A stretch of DNA of 64,000 nt from positions 1 through 64,000 of the forward strand of contig NZ_JBNGOS010000003.1 of the NCBI RefSeq assembly GCF_050589685.1. Reading direction: 5' to 3'. Shown here in pieces: positions 36,099 to 45,627 of this stretch. Position 1 is the stretch's first letter; the number at the start of each line of letters is the position of its first letter. The notes beneath the pieces are model-generated. The model worked only from the letters and a program-made list of their open reading frames with translations, was not told the DNA's origin and did not search any database. The DNA comes from Saccharicrinis sp050589685. Lineage in GTDB: Bacteria > Bacteroidota > Bacteroidia > Bacteroidales > Marinilabiliaceae. The position numbers were made by a program, and so were the translations under genes.

Positions 36099-37013
36099 AT
36101 GCGCAGAGTTTTTGGTTTAGGAGAAACGGTGTTGGATGTCATATTTAAAGATGGGCAACCCATATCGGCCAAAGCAGGTGGTTCCGTCTTAAACGCCTTG
36201 GTTTCATTGGCCAGAATGGGACACGAATGTTATTTTATCTCGGAACTGGGAAATGACCAAGTGGGCGATATTATCATTCAGTTCCTGCAGGACAACAACA
36301 TTCACACGGATTACATTCAAAGATATGACAACGGCCAGAGCGCCTTAGCCCTGGCTTTTTTGGATAAAAATAACGATGCGGAATACGATTTCTACAAAAA
36401 CTATCCGCAGGAGCGATTATCGGACTTATCCCCTAATTTTCAAAAAGATGATATTCTTCTCTTTGGTTCCTCCTATGCAATTTCGCCGGCAATAAGAAAA
36501 CAGATCCACAACATAGCAGAACATGCCAATAAGCGTGATTGTATCATATTGTACGATCCCAACTTTCGGAAAAAACATGATACTACTAAGGAGCAGTATC
36601 TTCAATACATCAAGGAGAATTTTGCATTTGCAGGCATTGTAAGGGGCAGTAACGAAGATTTTGAGAACATTTATAAAGCATCATCGTCGGAACAGGCTTT
36701 TTTCAACATTCAAAAACAATGCGACAATTTGGTGTACACGGCAAATGCGCAAGGTGTGTTTATGCAGTCCTTAAAAATTCAAAAACACTACCCCGTCCCT
36801 CACCTACAACCCGTTAGCACAATTGGTGCCGGCGATAATTTTAACGCCGGGATAATCCACGGCATTCTGGAAAGAAACATTTTGAAAAACGACTTAAGTG
36901 ATTTGAACGAAAAAGAGTGGGATTATCTGATTCGCTGTGGAATTGAATTCTCAAAGGAGGTTTGTATGAGTTTGGATAATTACGTGGCAGTTGGGTTTAA
37001 CCTGACGCCTTGA
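36099..37013 (+). CDS. PfkB-family carbohydrate kinase
   Basis: A sugar kinase of 304 residues (ATG 36099, MRRVFGLGETVLD; the TTG at 36078 lies inside the upstream repeat). PfkB signature 1 is AGGSVLNALVSLARMG, and signature 2 with the catalytic Asp and anion hole is TIGAGDNFNAGII. Substrate is probably fructose or a related sugar; it cannot be fixed from the sequence. The final codons (Thr-Pro-stop, ACGCCTTGA) are the first bases of the REP hairpin at 37005. Confidence 0.92.
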   Translation: MRRVFGLGETVLDVIFKDGQPISAKAGGSVLNALVSLARMGHECYFISELGNDQVGDIIIQFLQDNNIHTDYIQRYDNGQSALALAFLDKNNDAEYDFYKNYPQERLSDLSPNFQKDDILLFGSSYAISPAIRKQIHNIAEHANKRDCIILYDPNFRKKHDTTKEQYLQYIKENFAFAGIVRGSNEDFENIYKASSSEQAFFNIQKQCDNLVYTANAQGVFMQSLKIQKHYPVPHLQPVSTIGAGDNFNAGIIHGILERNILKNDLSDLNEKEWDYLIRCGIEFSKEVCMSLDNYVAVGFNLTP

Positions 37014-37083
37014 GGTGCTCGCACGCTCAAGGGTCCATAACCTCGACTAGCCAACCCTTGGTCGTCGCAGACACCAAGGCGTT
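37005..37083 (+). repeat. REP-like hairpin, left flank of the RAYT gene
   Basis: The 79-bp unit begins ACGCCTTGAGGTG and ends AGACACCAAGGCGTT, which are inverted arms around a GC-rich centre (CTCAAGGGTCC, CCAACCCTTGG). It resembles the unit at 37849-37927 in sequence and orientation. It overlaps the last two codons and the stop of the kinase gene. Confidence 0.85.
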
Positions 37084-37103
37084 GAAACAAAAAAACACAC
37101 ATA

Positions 37104-37787
37104 CTAAATCCCCAACCAATATTCGATACTTCTATCCATTGGACTCCGATAATGTTCTGCTTTAAAATAGCCCTTATTGTCAAACCATTTAAGCACATCC
37201 ACTCGCAAGATTTTAGTTTCTTTATCAGAAAGACAGGTAAGGTACGAACTCCAGGGATATTCAATCGCGTCCTCACAAAAACCATGATGCACAGGATTAT
37301 TATGAATATAAAGTAAAACCTGTTTTAAATAAAAAACGTTATTAATAGGATTCCTTTTAAACTTATACTCAAACAAAGCTCCGTGTCGCTCATATTTAGC
37401 ATTAAAATATTTTGAATAGGAACTAAACAAATGTGCTAAGTGGTTTGAGGGATTTGGCACTTTTAGTTTAGAACCATCAATATCATTATTACACGTAATC
37501 GTTTCCCATTTTTTTAATTCCCAATCCACATCTTCTTTTTCAAATAACTTTATTTCTTCGATAGTGTATTTGTAAACTAGGTTTTCTTTGATCTTTACCA
37601 GAAAATGAACGTGATTGGGCATCAAAACCCATGCATAAGAATTAGCAATTGGATAAATATATTTTTCATACAGAAATAAAAACCTTTCATAATCGCCTGA
37701 ATCAGTGAATACATTACAACTATTTATACCCCTATTGTAGATATGATAGTATTTACCAGGAAGTAATTTGATTGTTTGGCTGGACAT
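37104..37787 (-). CDS. REP-associated tyrosine transposase (RAYT, Y1_Tnp/HUH family)
   Basis: A 227-residue single-strand transposase of the IS200/IS605-like Y1 family, RAYT branch. The N terminus is KLLPGKYYHIYNRGINS, the HUH motif is MPNHVHFLVKI, and the catalytic tyrosine region is VLLYIHNNPVHHGF followed by IEYPWSSY, all typical of RAYTs. The ATG at 37787 is preferred; an alternative is at 37811. RAYTs recognise and cleave REP hairpins, and here one lies on each side of the gene in the same orientation. The gene appears intact. Confidence 0.93.
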   Translation of the reverse strand: MSSQTIKLLPGKYYHIYNRGINSCNVFTDSGDYERFLFLYEKYIYPIANSYAWVLMPNHVHFLVKIKENLVYKYTIEEIKLFEKEDVDWELKKWETITCNNDIDGSKLKVPNPSNHLAHLFSSYSKYFNAKYERHGALFEYKFKRNPINNVFYLKQVLLYIHNNPVHHGFCEDAIEYPWSSYLTCLSDKETKILRVDVLKWFDNKGYFKAEHYRSPMDRSIEYWLGI

Positions 37788-37848
37788 CTTATGACGGTTA
37801 AGTTTATACACCTAGTAATTTACGGTATTTATTGGTAATTTCATAAAA

Positions 37849-37927
37849 ACGCCTTGAGGTGCCCTACTCTAAAGGGCCACAGGGACAACCCAGCCAACCC
37901 CTGGTTGTCGCAGACACCCAAGGCGTT
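37849..37927 (+). repeat. REP-like hairpin, right flank of the RAYT gene
   Basis: The 79-bp unit begins ACGCCTTGAGGTGCC and ends CAGACACCCAAGGCGTT. It is the partner of the unit at 37005-37083, with the centre (AAAGGGCCACAGGG, CCAACCCCTGG) diverged. Its last bases overlap the stop codon of the minus-strand dihydrouridine synthase gene. Confidence 0.85.
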
Positions 37928-38831
37928 AATATAGCCCCAATAACTTTTTCTTTAAAACCTCATAATCTTCTAAGCTTCCTGTCTTCTTTAACTTCCGAAA
38001 CACACGCCGGCCCCCTTCTAAATATTGCGAAGGGTATTCCCAGAAACATTTTAATTGGTTTAGCATTTGATGTTCCGACAAGCCGAATTCTTTTAACTTA
38101 TTCAGAAAGCAATCATGTAGTTTCAGGATAGTCTCTTTCCAATCCAACTGCGGTTTTAACATACATGGGTTCATCAACAAACCTCTACCGATCATCCATG
38201 CATCCACATTCCGAAACCGCTGCTTTAATACCTCCAGTCCATCCAACGAAACGATATCACCATTTCCAACTAACCTATGTTGTTTGCTACATTCCGCAAA
38301 AATATCCCAATCCGGTTTTCCACTATATTGTTGAATGCCCAAACGTGGATGTATAATTATTTCCTCTAATGGATATTGGTTCAACACATTCATAACCCTA
38401 TAAATATCCTCTTTGTCCTTTAACCCTAACCGCAGCTTTACGGAAAGTTTCACCGGTATATTTTCATTAAAAAAAACGGAAAGCATCGTGTCCAACCTGT
38501 TGGGAAATGGCAACAAACCGGAACCTAACTTTCGGTTAACAACCATAGGGAAAGGACATCCCAGGTTAAGGTTTATCTCCTCAAATCCTCTCTCTTGCAT
38601 ATTGTTGGCAAACAAAATCAATTCTCCTGCACTGTTTGTTAACACCTGAGGAACAATATGGAATGGTGGCCGATAAAATAAATATTTTTCGAAGGAAAAC
38701 GTACCATCTTTATCTGTCCTGTAGAATGGCATAAAATATTTGTCAACCCCGCCTACGACGTTTTCAAATGCTAAACAATAAGGTAAAGTTGTAAAGCTTT
38801 GTAATGGAGCTAAGTAAATTGAAGTATTCAA
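37926..38831 (-). CDS. tRNA-dihydrouridine synthase family protein
   Basis: An FMN-dependent Dus-family enzyme of about 301 residues. IYLAPLQSFT matches the APMxGxT entry of Dus proteins. The catalytic cysteine is in INLNLGCPFPMVVNRKLGSG, and IIIHPRLGIQQYSG with LVGNGDI give the FMN phosphate-binding strands. No ATG is available near the N terminus: TTG at 38831 (MNTSIYLAPL) gives the family-like start, while a TTG at 38894 would add 21 hydrophobic residues and sits closer to the predicted promoter. It is a divergent Bacteroidota subgroup; which tRNA position it modifies is unknown. Confidence 0.85.
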   Translation of the reverse strand: MNTSIYLAPLQSFTTLPYCLAFENVVGGVDKYFMPFYRTDKDGTFSFEKYLFYRPPFHIVPQVLTNSAGELILFANNMQERGFEEINLNLGCPFPMVVNRKLGSGLLPFPNRLDTMLSVFFNENIPVKLSVKLRLGLKDKEDIYRVMNVLNQYPLEEIIIHPRLGIQQYSGKPDWDIFAECSKQHRLVGNGDIVSLDGLEVLKQRFRNVDAWMIGRGLLMNPCMLKPQLDWKETILKLHDCFLNKLKEFGLSEHQMLNQLKCFWEYPSQYLEGGRRVFRKLKKTGSLEDYEVLKKKLLGLY

Positions 38832-38912
38832 GAGCAGAAATAATAAAAGCAGATCCGCAAGAACTGCTTTTAAAAAATTAAGTCTATTTCCCAATTAGCG
38901 GATTTTGAATTA

Positions 38913-38920
38913 CAAAAGTA
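38913..38920 (-). promoter_or_regulatory. Predicted -7 element of the Dus gene
   Basis: TACTTTTG on the minus strand fits TAnnTTTG. It faces away from the -7 element at 38961, so the region is a compact divergent promoter. Confidence 0.5.
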
Positions 38921-38960
38921 CAAAATATTATATTACAAGAAAATAACAATTTGATTTTAG

Positions 38961-38968
38961 TATTTTTG
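38961..38968 (+). promoter_or_regulatory. Predicted -7 element of the methyltransferase gene
   Basis: TATTTTTG followed by C matches TAnnTTTG. Transcription would start near 38975, which excludes the TTG at 38951 as translation start and supports the TTG at 39002. Confidence 0.6.
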
Positions 38969-39001
38969 CGCGTACAAAATATTATCGCAAAAATAAACAC
39001 T

Positions 39002-39718
39002 TTGAATATAGTTAACGATCCATTGGGCACTGCATGCCTCGATTTTATAAATGGCGCAAAGAATGCAGAAATAACCGTTCAATCCAACATTGCCGAAGAC
39101 GATGTACTTCCCGTTGAGTACCTGTTTAGGACATTTAATGAAATGCCCGTCCTGGAAAAAAAAGCCCTTACATTGAGCAAGGGCAAAATTCTGGATGTAG
39201 GCGCCGGTGCGGGTAGCCATGCCCTTTACCTTCAACAAAGCAGCAAAGAGGCTTATGCCAATGAAATAAGTCCCACCGCCTGTAATGTGATGCGGCAAAG
39301 AGGCGTTAAAAATATATTAGAACAGGATTTCTACGAACTTCCCGAAACCGAAAAATATGATACCATCTTAATGTTGATGAACGGTATTGGAATAGCTCAG
39401 GAAACAGCCAACTTTAAAAAGTTCTTCGGTAAAGTTAAATCACTTTTAAATCCAAACGGGAGTCTGCTTGTCGACAGTTCCGACATCCGGTATTTATTTG
39501 AAGATGACGACGGTAGCATTCTTATCAACCTAAACGAATCCTATTACGGTGAAATTACGTATAGAATGAAGTATAAAGATATAAAAGGGAAATCGTTTAA
39601 ATGGCTTTTTATTGATGACGAACTATTGAAGTTTTATGCCGATAAGAACGGCTTTAAAATGGAAAAAGTGGCCGATGGCTTACACTATGATTATCTGGCC
39701 AGACTTACCCTTAAATAA
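39002..39718 (+). CDS. Class I SAM-dependent methyltransferase
   Basis: A methyltransferase of about 238 residues starting at TTG 39002 (MNIVNDPLGTACLDF). Motif I is ILDVGAGAGSHALYL; the acidic loop ANEISP, and the motif IV-like YDTILMLMNGIG follow. The central LLVDSSDIRYLFEDDDG region is acidic. The substrate is not evident. It is preceded by its own -7 element and followed by a hairpin terminator. Confidence 0.85.
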   Translation: MNIVNDPLGTACLDFINGAKNAEITVQSNIAEDDVLPVEYLFRTFNEMPVLEKKALTLSKGKILDVGAGAGSHALYLQQSSKEAYANEISPTACNVMRQRGVKNILEQDFYELPETEKYDTILMLMNGIGIAQETANFKKFFGKVKSLLNPNGSLLVDSSDIRYLFEDDDGSILINLNESYYGEITYRMKYKDIKGKSFKWLFIDDELLKFYADKNGFKMEKVADGLHYDYLARLTLK

Positions 39719-39731
39719 AACTATTTACTCA

Positions 39732-39763
39732 AAACAAATACCTAATTCACAAAGTATTTGTTT
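39732..39763 (+). terminator. Hairpin terminator after the methyltransferase gene
   Basis: AAACAAATAC and GTATTTGTTT form a perfect 10-bp stem around a 12-base loop, with a T-rich downstream arm, 14 bp after the stop codon. Confidence 0.65.
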
Positions 39764-39897
39764 GTTAAATAAAAATTAAGTGTATTTTTAAGCTTGCTAA
39801 GTTTTGGCACACACATTTATCTATATATCTCAACTGATTATTAAACCAACAACCTCCACTTATTATCTAATAATAGTGGTCTTAAAATATTAGTAAT

Positions 39898-42800
39898 ATG
39901 AAAAAGCTTCTTTCATTATTTTTTATACTTTCCATTGGTCTTACGGCTTGGGGACAGAGTTATAATTCTGGATATCCAAGTGTTACTAACCTAGGAGAAA
40001 CTACTTGCGACGTAAATACGGAAATTGATACAGATCTATATGAAACATCATTTATTATATTACCTGCTTCAGATCCAGTTCCAACTATTCAAAATGTTCT
40101 TGATTGGTCTTATGACGGAAATGGGGGAACTTTAACCAGTGGTACTTATGGGGATATACAACCATTAAACAGAGGAAATATAGTCTCTGTTGCAAATTCG
40201 TTGTATACACTTAGTGTTACTAACTTAACTGCTTCAACTGATTATGTTGCATATTTTGTTTCAAGTACAGATTGGACTGTCGGAACAGCTATTGAAACTA
40301 GCTCCCCAACATCAGTAGCTTTCACAACAAACTCTGCAGCCCCACAATGGACTACTGTTGCTTACAATAATGGTTTAACCAAGACAGACTTAACCGTTTC
40401 CGGTACGGTTGATAACGCAGGAACTTTTTATACGGTGGTTACTTCCAGTTCCACAACGCCAAGCGAAGCGCAAATTGTTACCGGCACCGACCACAATGAC
40501 GCTTCCGTACCCAATGACAACGGTGCTGTTTTAGCCGATACTGAATTCACGGGAACAGTTGATATTTCATCACTTTCCTCGGAAACAACATACTATGCTT
40601 ACACGGTAGTGTACGACGGATCAAATTATTCAACCATTGAATCCTTCTCTTTTGACACTCAAGACACTCAGGCTCCGTCGTATAATACGGCTCCAAATAT
40701 TGATAATATTGCAGGTACAGGTGCAACCATTAATTTACAAACTGACGAGGCCGGTACTTTTTACTGGGTAGTTGTACTCAGCACTGATGCCGCTCCAAGT
40801 ATCGAAGAAGTTAAAAACGGACAAATTTCAGGTGGAGGTTCTGCCACGTTTTCCGGTAATGCTGCAACGATAGCCTCCACAGATGTATCCGATAACATTA
40901 CAGGCCTTACTTATGGAACCAATTACAGTGCTTATATTGTTACTACAGATGACAATACCAATGACATCGAGACCGTAAGCGCAACACAAGTTGATTTTAC
41001 CTCGCAGGCAGCTCCGCCAACAATTAGTTTATATTCACCTGTTGATGACGCTACAGATGTTGCCATCAACACCTCACTTATATTAACTTTTAATGAAGAT
41101 ATCAATATTGGTACTTCAGGATATTTTACGATTCAAGAAGTAAGTGGCGGAACAACGCTTTACGCCTATAATGCAGGTAATGTTTCAGTTGGAACCAACA
41201 CGCTTACGGTTACACATACCTTCAACAATGAAAAAGACTATTACATTGAGATTGATGCGGGATTTGTGACTTCAGCCTCTTCGGGTGTATCGTTCGAAGG
41301 CATCAGCTCCAGTACCGAATGGAACTTCACGACTATTGCAGCCGCTCCGCAATGGACAACTGTTGCCTACAATAATGGTTTAACAAAAACAGATTTAACG
41401 GTGTCCGGAACGGTTGACAAGGCTTCCACTATATATACGGTGGTAACTTCAAGTGCCACGGTGCCAACGGAAGCGCAAATTATTGCAGGAACCGATGATA
41501 ATGATGCTACTGTGCCATCGGGATCGGGAGCAGCCACTGCCGATACCGAATTTTCAATAAATGTTGATATTACCTCACTATCCTCCGAAACACTCTACTA
41601 TGTGCATTCAGTTGTAGATGACGGGTCGAGCTATTCCAGCATTGAATCTTTCTCTTTTACAACACAAGATACGCAAGCTCCATCATACAGCAGTGGATAT
41701 CCCGACTATTTTATCCTTGACGAAACTACGGTTGTTTTAGATGTAGAAACCGATGAAGACGGTGAGTTTTATTATGTGGTCCTAACTTCAGGAGAAACAG
41801 CTCCTTCAGCAACCCAGGTAATGAACGGTACAGATGCCAATGATGTGGCAGCAACTTTTGCAGGAGGAGGGTCGTTTGAAGGTATGCTATTTGCCGATTC
41901 TCCTTCTTCCGTGTTCGTTACTGGATTAAGCGAAAACACCAGTTACACTGCATACTTTGTTTCAATGGATGACAACTCCAATCAAATAGAAACAACAACC
42001 TCTACTGCTTTAACATTTACCACACCTGCTTCCGCTCCTGAAGTATCATCGTATTTACCTGCACAAAATGCTACGGATGTTGCGATTGATCAAAGCTTGG
42101 AGATAACGTTAGACGAAGACATACAGTTTGTCACGGGTTCAACAAGCAGGGTTTATATCCTACGCACAAGTGATGATTCGGAATTTATTTCATATGGTAT
42201 ATCCAGTGTGCAGCTATCCATTACAGACGGCACACTGTCTATTGCCCACCTAACAGATTTTGAAGAAAACACCTCGTATTACGTTTTGATAGACGACGGT
42301 TTTATTGAATCCTCTGCTACAGGGGCCGACTTTTATGGTATCACCGTTACTACAGAATGGGCATTTACCACCGAAACACTTCCGGCGCAATGGGCCGGGG
42401 GATACCCTAACCTGCAAAACCTGACAAAAACCGGTTTAGATATGGTTGGCCAGGTGGATGAGGCCGGAACGTATTATGTGGTGATAACCACAAGCAGCAC
42501 AGCTCCAACCGATGCACAGGTGGCAGCCGGATTGGATCATACAGGCGCTGCAGCTTTGATAACCTCAACAGGTGCTGTTACGGCAGATACTGAATTTACA
42601 TCGAACCTTGATATATCAAATTTGGATACCCAAACCGACTATTGGGTTCATGTTGTGGTTGAAGATGCCAATACTAATTTTTCAACAGTTCAGTCGTTAG
42701 CATTTACATCTCTTGAAACTTCCTGGGAAGATACCTACCCCAACATCCAAAACCAGAGTAAAACAAGCATGGATGTATACGGACAAGTGGACGGTAGCGG

Positions 42801-45594
42801 TAATTATTATCTTGTAGTTACAGCGAGTAGTACTTCTCCAACGGAATCCCAAATCATGTCTGGCCTTGACGAATTGGGTGCCGCAGCACTTATCACAGCC
42901 AATGCGGCAGTCAGCGCAAATACCGAGTTTATATCTAACCTTGATCTTTCTGGTTTAACTTCAGAAACTGACTATTGGGTGTATATTATGGTAGAAGATG
43001 CCTTTGGCAATTACACTTCCATTTCACAGCTCGCTTTTACACAGTTCGATACTAGCGCACCGGTATATGCGGCTTCCAAACCAGAGATGACTAATATTAC
43101 AGGTGTTACAGCAACCATAGAGGTTCAAACTAACGAGGATGGCAGAACCTACTGGGTAATACTTCCGGCTACCGATGCGGCTCCATCTATTGCACAGGTA
43201 TTAAATGGAACCGATGCAAGCGACACATCGGTTAGTTCTTCCGGGAACAGGGGTATTACTGCGGATGAATTGCTACAGGTAGTTACCAATAGCTACACCT
43301 CCGAAACCGATTATATGGCTTATTTTGTAACCCGAGACAATAGCGAAAATTATATTGAGACAGTCAGCCCAACAGAGGTTTCGTTTACCACAGCCGATAT
43401 TACTTCGCCTGTGGCTACATTTGATCCAACAGGTGGGTCTGTTGATGTTGCTTTAGATAAAACGATAACCATAACGTTTACAGAAGCGATTTACAATACA
43501 TCGGCTGAGTTAATCACCAACAGCAATGTATCTTCCATTGTCAGTTTAAATGAAACCAGTTCAGGTGGCGCTGCAGTTGCCGCTGCGATAACATTTGACG
43601 AGATCAATTTTATTATTACCATTGACCCAACAAGCGATTTAAATGAATTGCAATTATATAACATTGGTTTATCCGACTTGCAGGATGGAAGCGACAATAT
43701 ATTAGTCACATCTAATACAACTTTCACCACCGAGGATATCACGCCTCCGGTAACCACATTTGTGGATCCACAAAATGAGGATACCAATAGGTCAATTGGT
43801 TCTCCTTTGGAAATTAGTTTTGATGAAGCAATAAGAAATCTGGATGGAACGGAAATTAGCAATACGGATCTTGAAACCATAATCACTTTCAGTCCGGCCG
43901 CCACTTTTACGGCAACTTTAAATACATCCGAAGACGGCATCCTTATTTATCCGGATCCATATTTAACCTCCGAAACAACCTACACGCTTACGGTTAACCA
44001 GGTAGAAGACGTCTCCGGCAATGAGCAGACCGCAAGCGCTTCCATAGATTTTACAACTGCTGTGTTTAACACCTGGAATGGAAATGCCGGCGATAATGAT
44101 TTCTTAAACAGCAATAACTATGATGCGGGATATTCCAGTGGTGCCAGTGTGGTAGTTGAATCCGGTTCTTCTTTAATGCGAATCAGTTCTAACGCAAGTC
44201 TGCCTAATTTAATTATTGAACCATTAGGGAGTGTAACCATAGAGTCTGGCGTTACCGTTTCGCTAAGCGAGGAATTGACACTTAAGAGTGATGCCACAGG
44301 CACCGGATCGCTTATCATTGATGGAACCTTATCCGTATCAAGTTCGAACATTAACGTCGAGCAAAACATAACCGATCCGAACGAATACGAATTTGTAAGT
44401 TCTCCGGTACAAGGAGCTACCCCTAATAGTGTTGGAGCAGATGGATCTATTTATTCATGGGATAACACCACAGGAAGCTGGGTTGCCCATGATAGTGGAT
44501 CAAGTTTTGGTTCGATGGATGGATATATCCTGAAAAGTTCGGATGATTTACTTTACAGCGGCGCGTTACACAGTGGCGCTTATTCGCTGGATGTAAACGG
44601 AACACCTAAGAACTCAGGCTTTACCCTTGCCGGCAACCCGTATACTGCAGCGTTGGATTGGGATTTACTTACCGCTAGTGACACTTCAAATATTGAAGAT
44701 AAATTTTGGATATATGTGGATGGTGTATATGGTAGCTACAATGGTTCCGACGACTCACAAATTAACCTGGAAGGTGATGCCTCACTTATTCCTAGCGGAC
44801 ATGCATTCTGGGTTAAAGCCGTTTGGGAATCGGGTCAAACAGTTGCTGGATCTTTATCCGTGGACGAAACATTGCTCGACCACAACCATACATCATACCT
44901 GAAATCGTCAGCCAGTTCCTATACCATACCTAATATTAGATTGGAAGGCGTCCATAATGGCGTTAAATGCGAACAACTATTTACCTTTAATCCAAATGCT
45001 GCCGAATCGTTTGAAAGATATGATACGGAAAGATTCTTTGGATTTAATACAGATGCTATAGAAATGTTTACCCTGGTGGATGAGAAAAAACTGGCTATTA
45101 ATTCGTTGCCTGAGCTTACCGACAACATGATTATACCATTAGCTTATAAAACTCAAAAAACCGGTGATTTTTCTATCAGACTAAAAGATGTTCAAAATAT
45201 CAACAATGGTTTGCAGGTATTATTAACGGACCATCAGGAAGGCGTAACCATAGATTTAAATGCTGAAGATTCATATACATTTCATTCTGAAGCCATTACC
45301 GCAACAGATAGGTTCAGTCTGAAATTAGTGGGTAGCATCAGCACCGATATAGTTAAGGAATTATTAAAAAAACCAGTTTCTATTTATTCTAATAAGAAGA
45401 TCGTTTTTATCGACGTTGAAAAGTTAAACAACGCGGAGTATTCCGTATATGATATGGACGGGAAAATGATCAAGGCCGGAAGACTAGACGAGTATTCCTT
45501 AAATCAGATTACTTTAGATAGGCCAAACGGTATATTTGTTGTCAAGGTGATTGGGGATGAATATGTAACCTCAAAAAAAGTAGTTATTAATTAG
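39898..45594 (+). CDS. Giant multi-domain surface protein with T9SS sorting domain
   Basis: An 1,898-residue secreted protein with a signal peptide (1-20, ending TAWGQ). About eight fibronectin-type/Ig-like modules of roughly 100 residues (APxxxxxPxxxNxT...ETxYxxxxVxxD) alternate with Big_5-type bacterial Ig-like modules (DVAINTSLILTFNEDI, DVALDKTITITFTEAI). Modules at about 150-260 and 482-590 are near duplicates. From about 1395 there is a non-modular region (DGSIYSWDNTTGSWV, SFERYDTERFFGF). The C-terminal 75 residues fit a type A T9SS sorting domain (YSVYDMDGKMIKAGR, GIFVVKVIGDE, ending KKVVIN). It is probably exported through the T9SS and attached to the surface, perhaps as an adhesin. 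A small companion gene follows after 33 bp. Confidence 0.92.
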   Translation: MKKLLSLFFILSIGLTAWGQSYNSGYPSVTNLGETTCDVNTEIDTDLYETSFIILPASDPVPTIQNVLDWSYDGNGGTLTSGTYGDIQPLNRGNIVSVANSLYTLSVTNLTASTDYVAYFVSSTDWTVGTAIETSSPTSVAFTTNSAAPQWTTVAYNNGLTKTDLTVSGTVDNAGTFYTVVTSSSTTPSEAQIVTGTDHNDASVPNDNGAVLADTEFTGTVDISSLSSETTYYAYTVVYDGSNYSTIESFSFDTQDTQAPSYNTAPNIDNIAGTGATINLQTDEAGTFYWVVVLSTDAAPSIEEVKNGQISGGGSATFSGNAATIASTDVSDNITGLTYGTNYSAYIVTTDDNTNDIETVSATQVDFTSQAAPPTISLYSPVDDATDVAINTSLILTFNEDINIGTSGYFTIQEVSGGTTLYAYNAGNVSVGTNTLTVTHTFNNEKDYYIEIDAGFVTSASSGVSFEGISSSTEWNFTTIAAAPQWTTVAYNNGLTKTDLTVSGTVDKASTIYTVVTSSATVPTEAQIIAGTDDNDATVPSGSGAATADTEFSINVDITSLSSETLYYVHSVVDDGSSYSSIESFSFTTQDTQAPSYSSGYPDYFILDETTVVLDVETDEDGEFYYVVLTSGETAPSATQVMNGTDANDVAATFAGGGSFEGMLFADSPSSVFVTGLSENTSYTAYFVSMDDNSNQIETTTSTALTFTTPASAPEVSSYLPAQNATDVAIDQSLEITLDEDIQFVTGSTSRVYILRTSDDSEFISYGISSVQLSITDGTLSIAHLTDFEENTSYYVLIDDGFIESSATGADFYGITVTTEWAFTTETLPAQWAGGYPNLQNLTKTGLDMVGQVDEAGTYYVVITTSSTAPTDAQVAAGLDHTGAAALITSTGAVTADTEFTSNLDISNLDTQTDYWVHVVVEDANTNFSTVQSLAFTSLETSWEDTYPNIQNQSKTSMDVYGQVDGSGNYYLVVTASSTSPTESQIMSGLDELGAAALITANAAVSANTEFISNLDLSGLTSETDYWVYIMVEDAFGNYTSISQLAFTQFDTSAPVYAASKPEMTNITGVTATIEVQTNEDGRTYWVILPATDAAPSIAQVLNGTDASDTSVSSSGNRGITADELLQVVTNSYTSETDYMAYFVTRDNSENYIETVSPTEVSFTTADITSPVATFDPTGGSVDVALDKTITITFTEAIYNTSAELITNSNVSSIVSLNETSSGGAAVAAAITFDEINFIITIDPTSDLNELQLYNIGLSDLQDGSDNILVTSNTTFTTEDITPPVTTFVDPQNEDTNRSIGSPLEISFDEAIRNLDGTEISNTDLETIITFSPAATFTATLNTSEDGILIYPDPYLTSETTYTLTVNQVEDVSGNEQTASASIDFTTAVFNTWNGNAGDNDFLNSNNYDAGYSSGASVVVESGSSLMRISSNASLPNLIIEPLGSVTIESGVTVSLSEELTLKSDATGTGSLIIDGTLSVSSSNINVEQNITDPNEYEFVSSPVQGATPNSVGADGSIYSWDNTTGSWVAHDSGSSFGSMDGYILKSSDDLLYSGALHSGAYSLDVNGTPKNSGFTLAGNPYTAALDWDLLTASDTSNIEDKFWIYVDGVYGSYNGSDDSQINLEGDASLIPSGHAFWVKAVWESGQTVAGSLSVDETLLDHNHTSYLKSSASSYTIPNIRLEGVHNGVKCEQLFTFNPNAAESFERYDTERFFGFNTDAIEMFTLVDEKKLAINSLPELTDNMIIPLAYKTQKTGDFSIRLKDVQNINNGLQVLLTDHQEGVTIDLNAEDSYTFHSEAITATDRFSLKLVGSISTDIVKELLKKPVSIYSNKKIVFIDVEKLNNAEYSVYDMDGKMIKAGRLDEYSLNQITLDRPNGIFVVKVIGDEYVTSKKVVIN

Positions 45595-45614
45595 TGAAAT
45601 TTAAATCTTTCATT

Positions 45615-45622
45615 TACTTTTG
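45615..45622 (+). promoter_or_regulatory. Possible -7 element immediately before the small companion gene
   Basis: TACTTTTG followed by TACC fits TAnnTTTG but ends only 5 bp before the ATG at 45628, so a transcript from it would have almost no leader. It lacks a -33 TTTG at normal spacing. It may be fortuitous, with the gene cotranscribed from upstream. Confidence 0.35.
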
Positions 45623-45627
45623 TACCG

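Noticed and set aside
37104..37787. RAYT as the mobiliser of the TTAA palindromic elements
   Set aside because: HUH transposases do not make target duplications, and the TTAA family shares no arms with the REP units flanking the RAYT; a DDE-type enzyme elsewhere is more likely.
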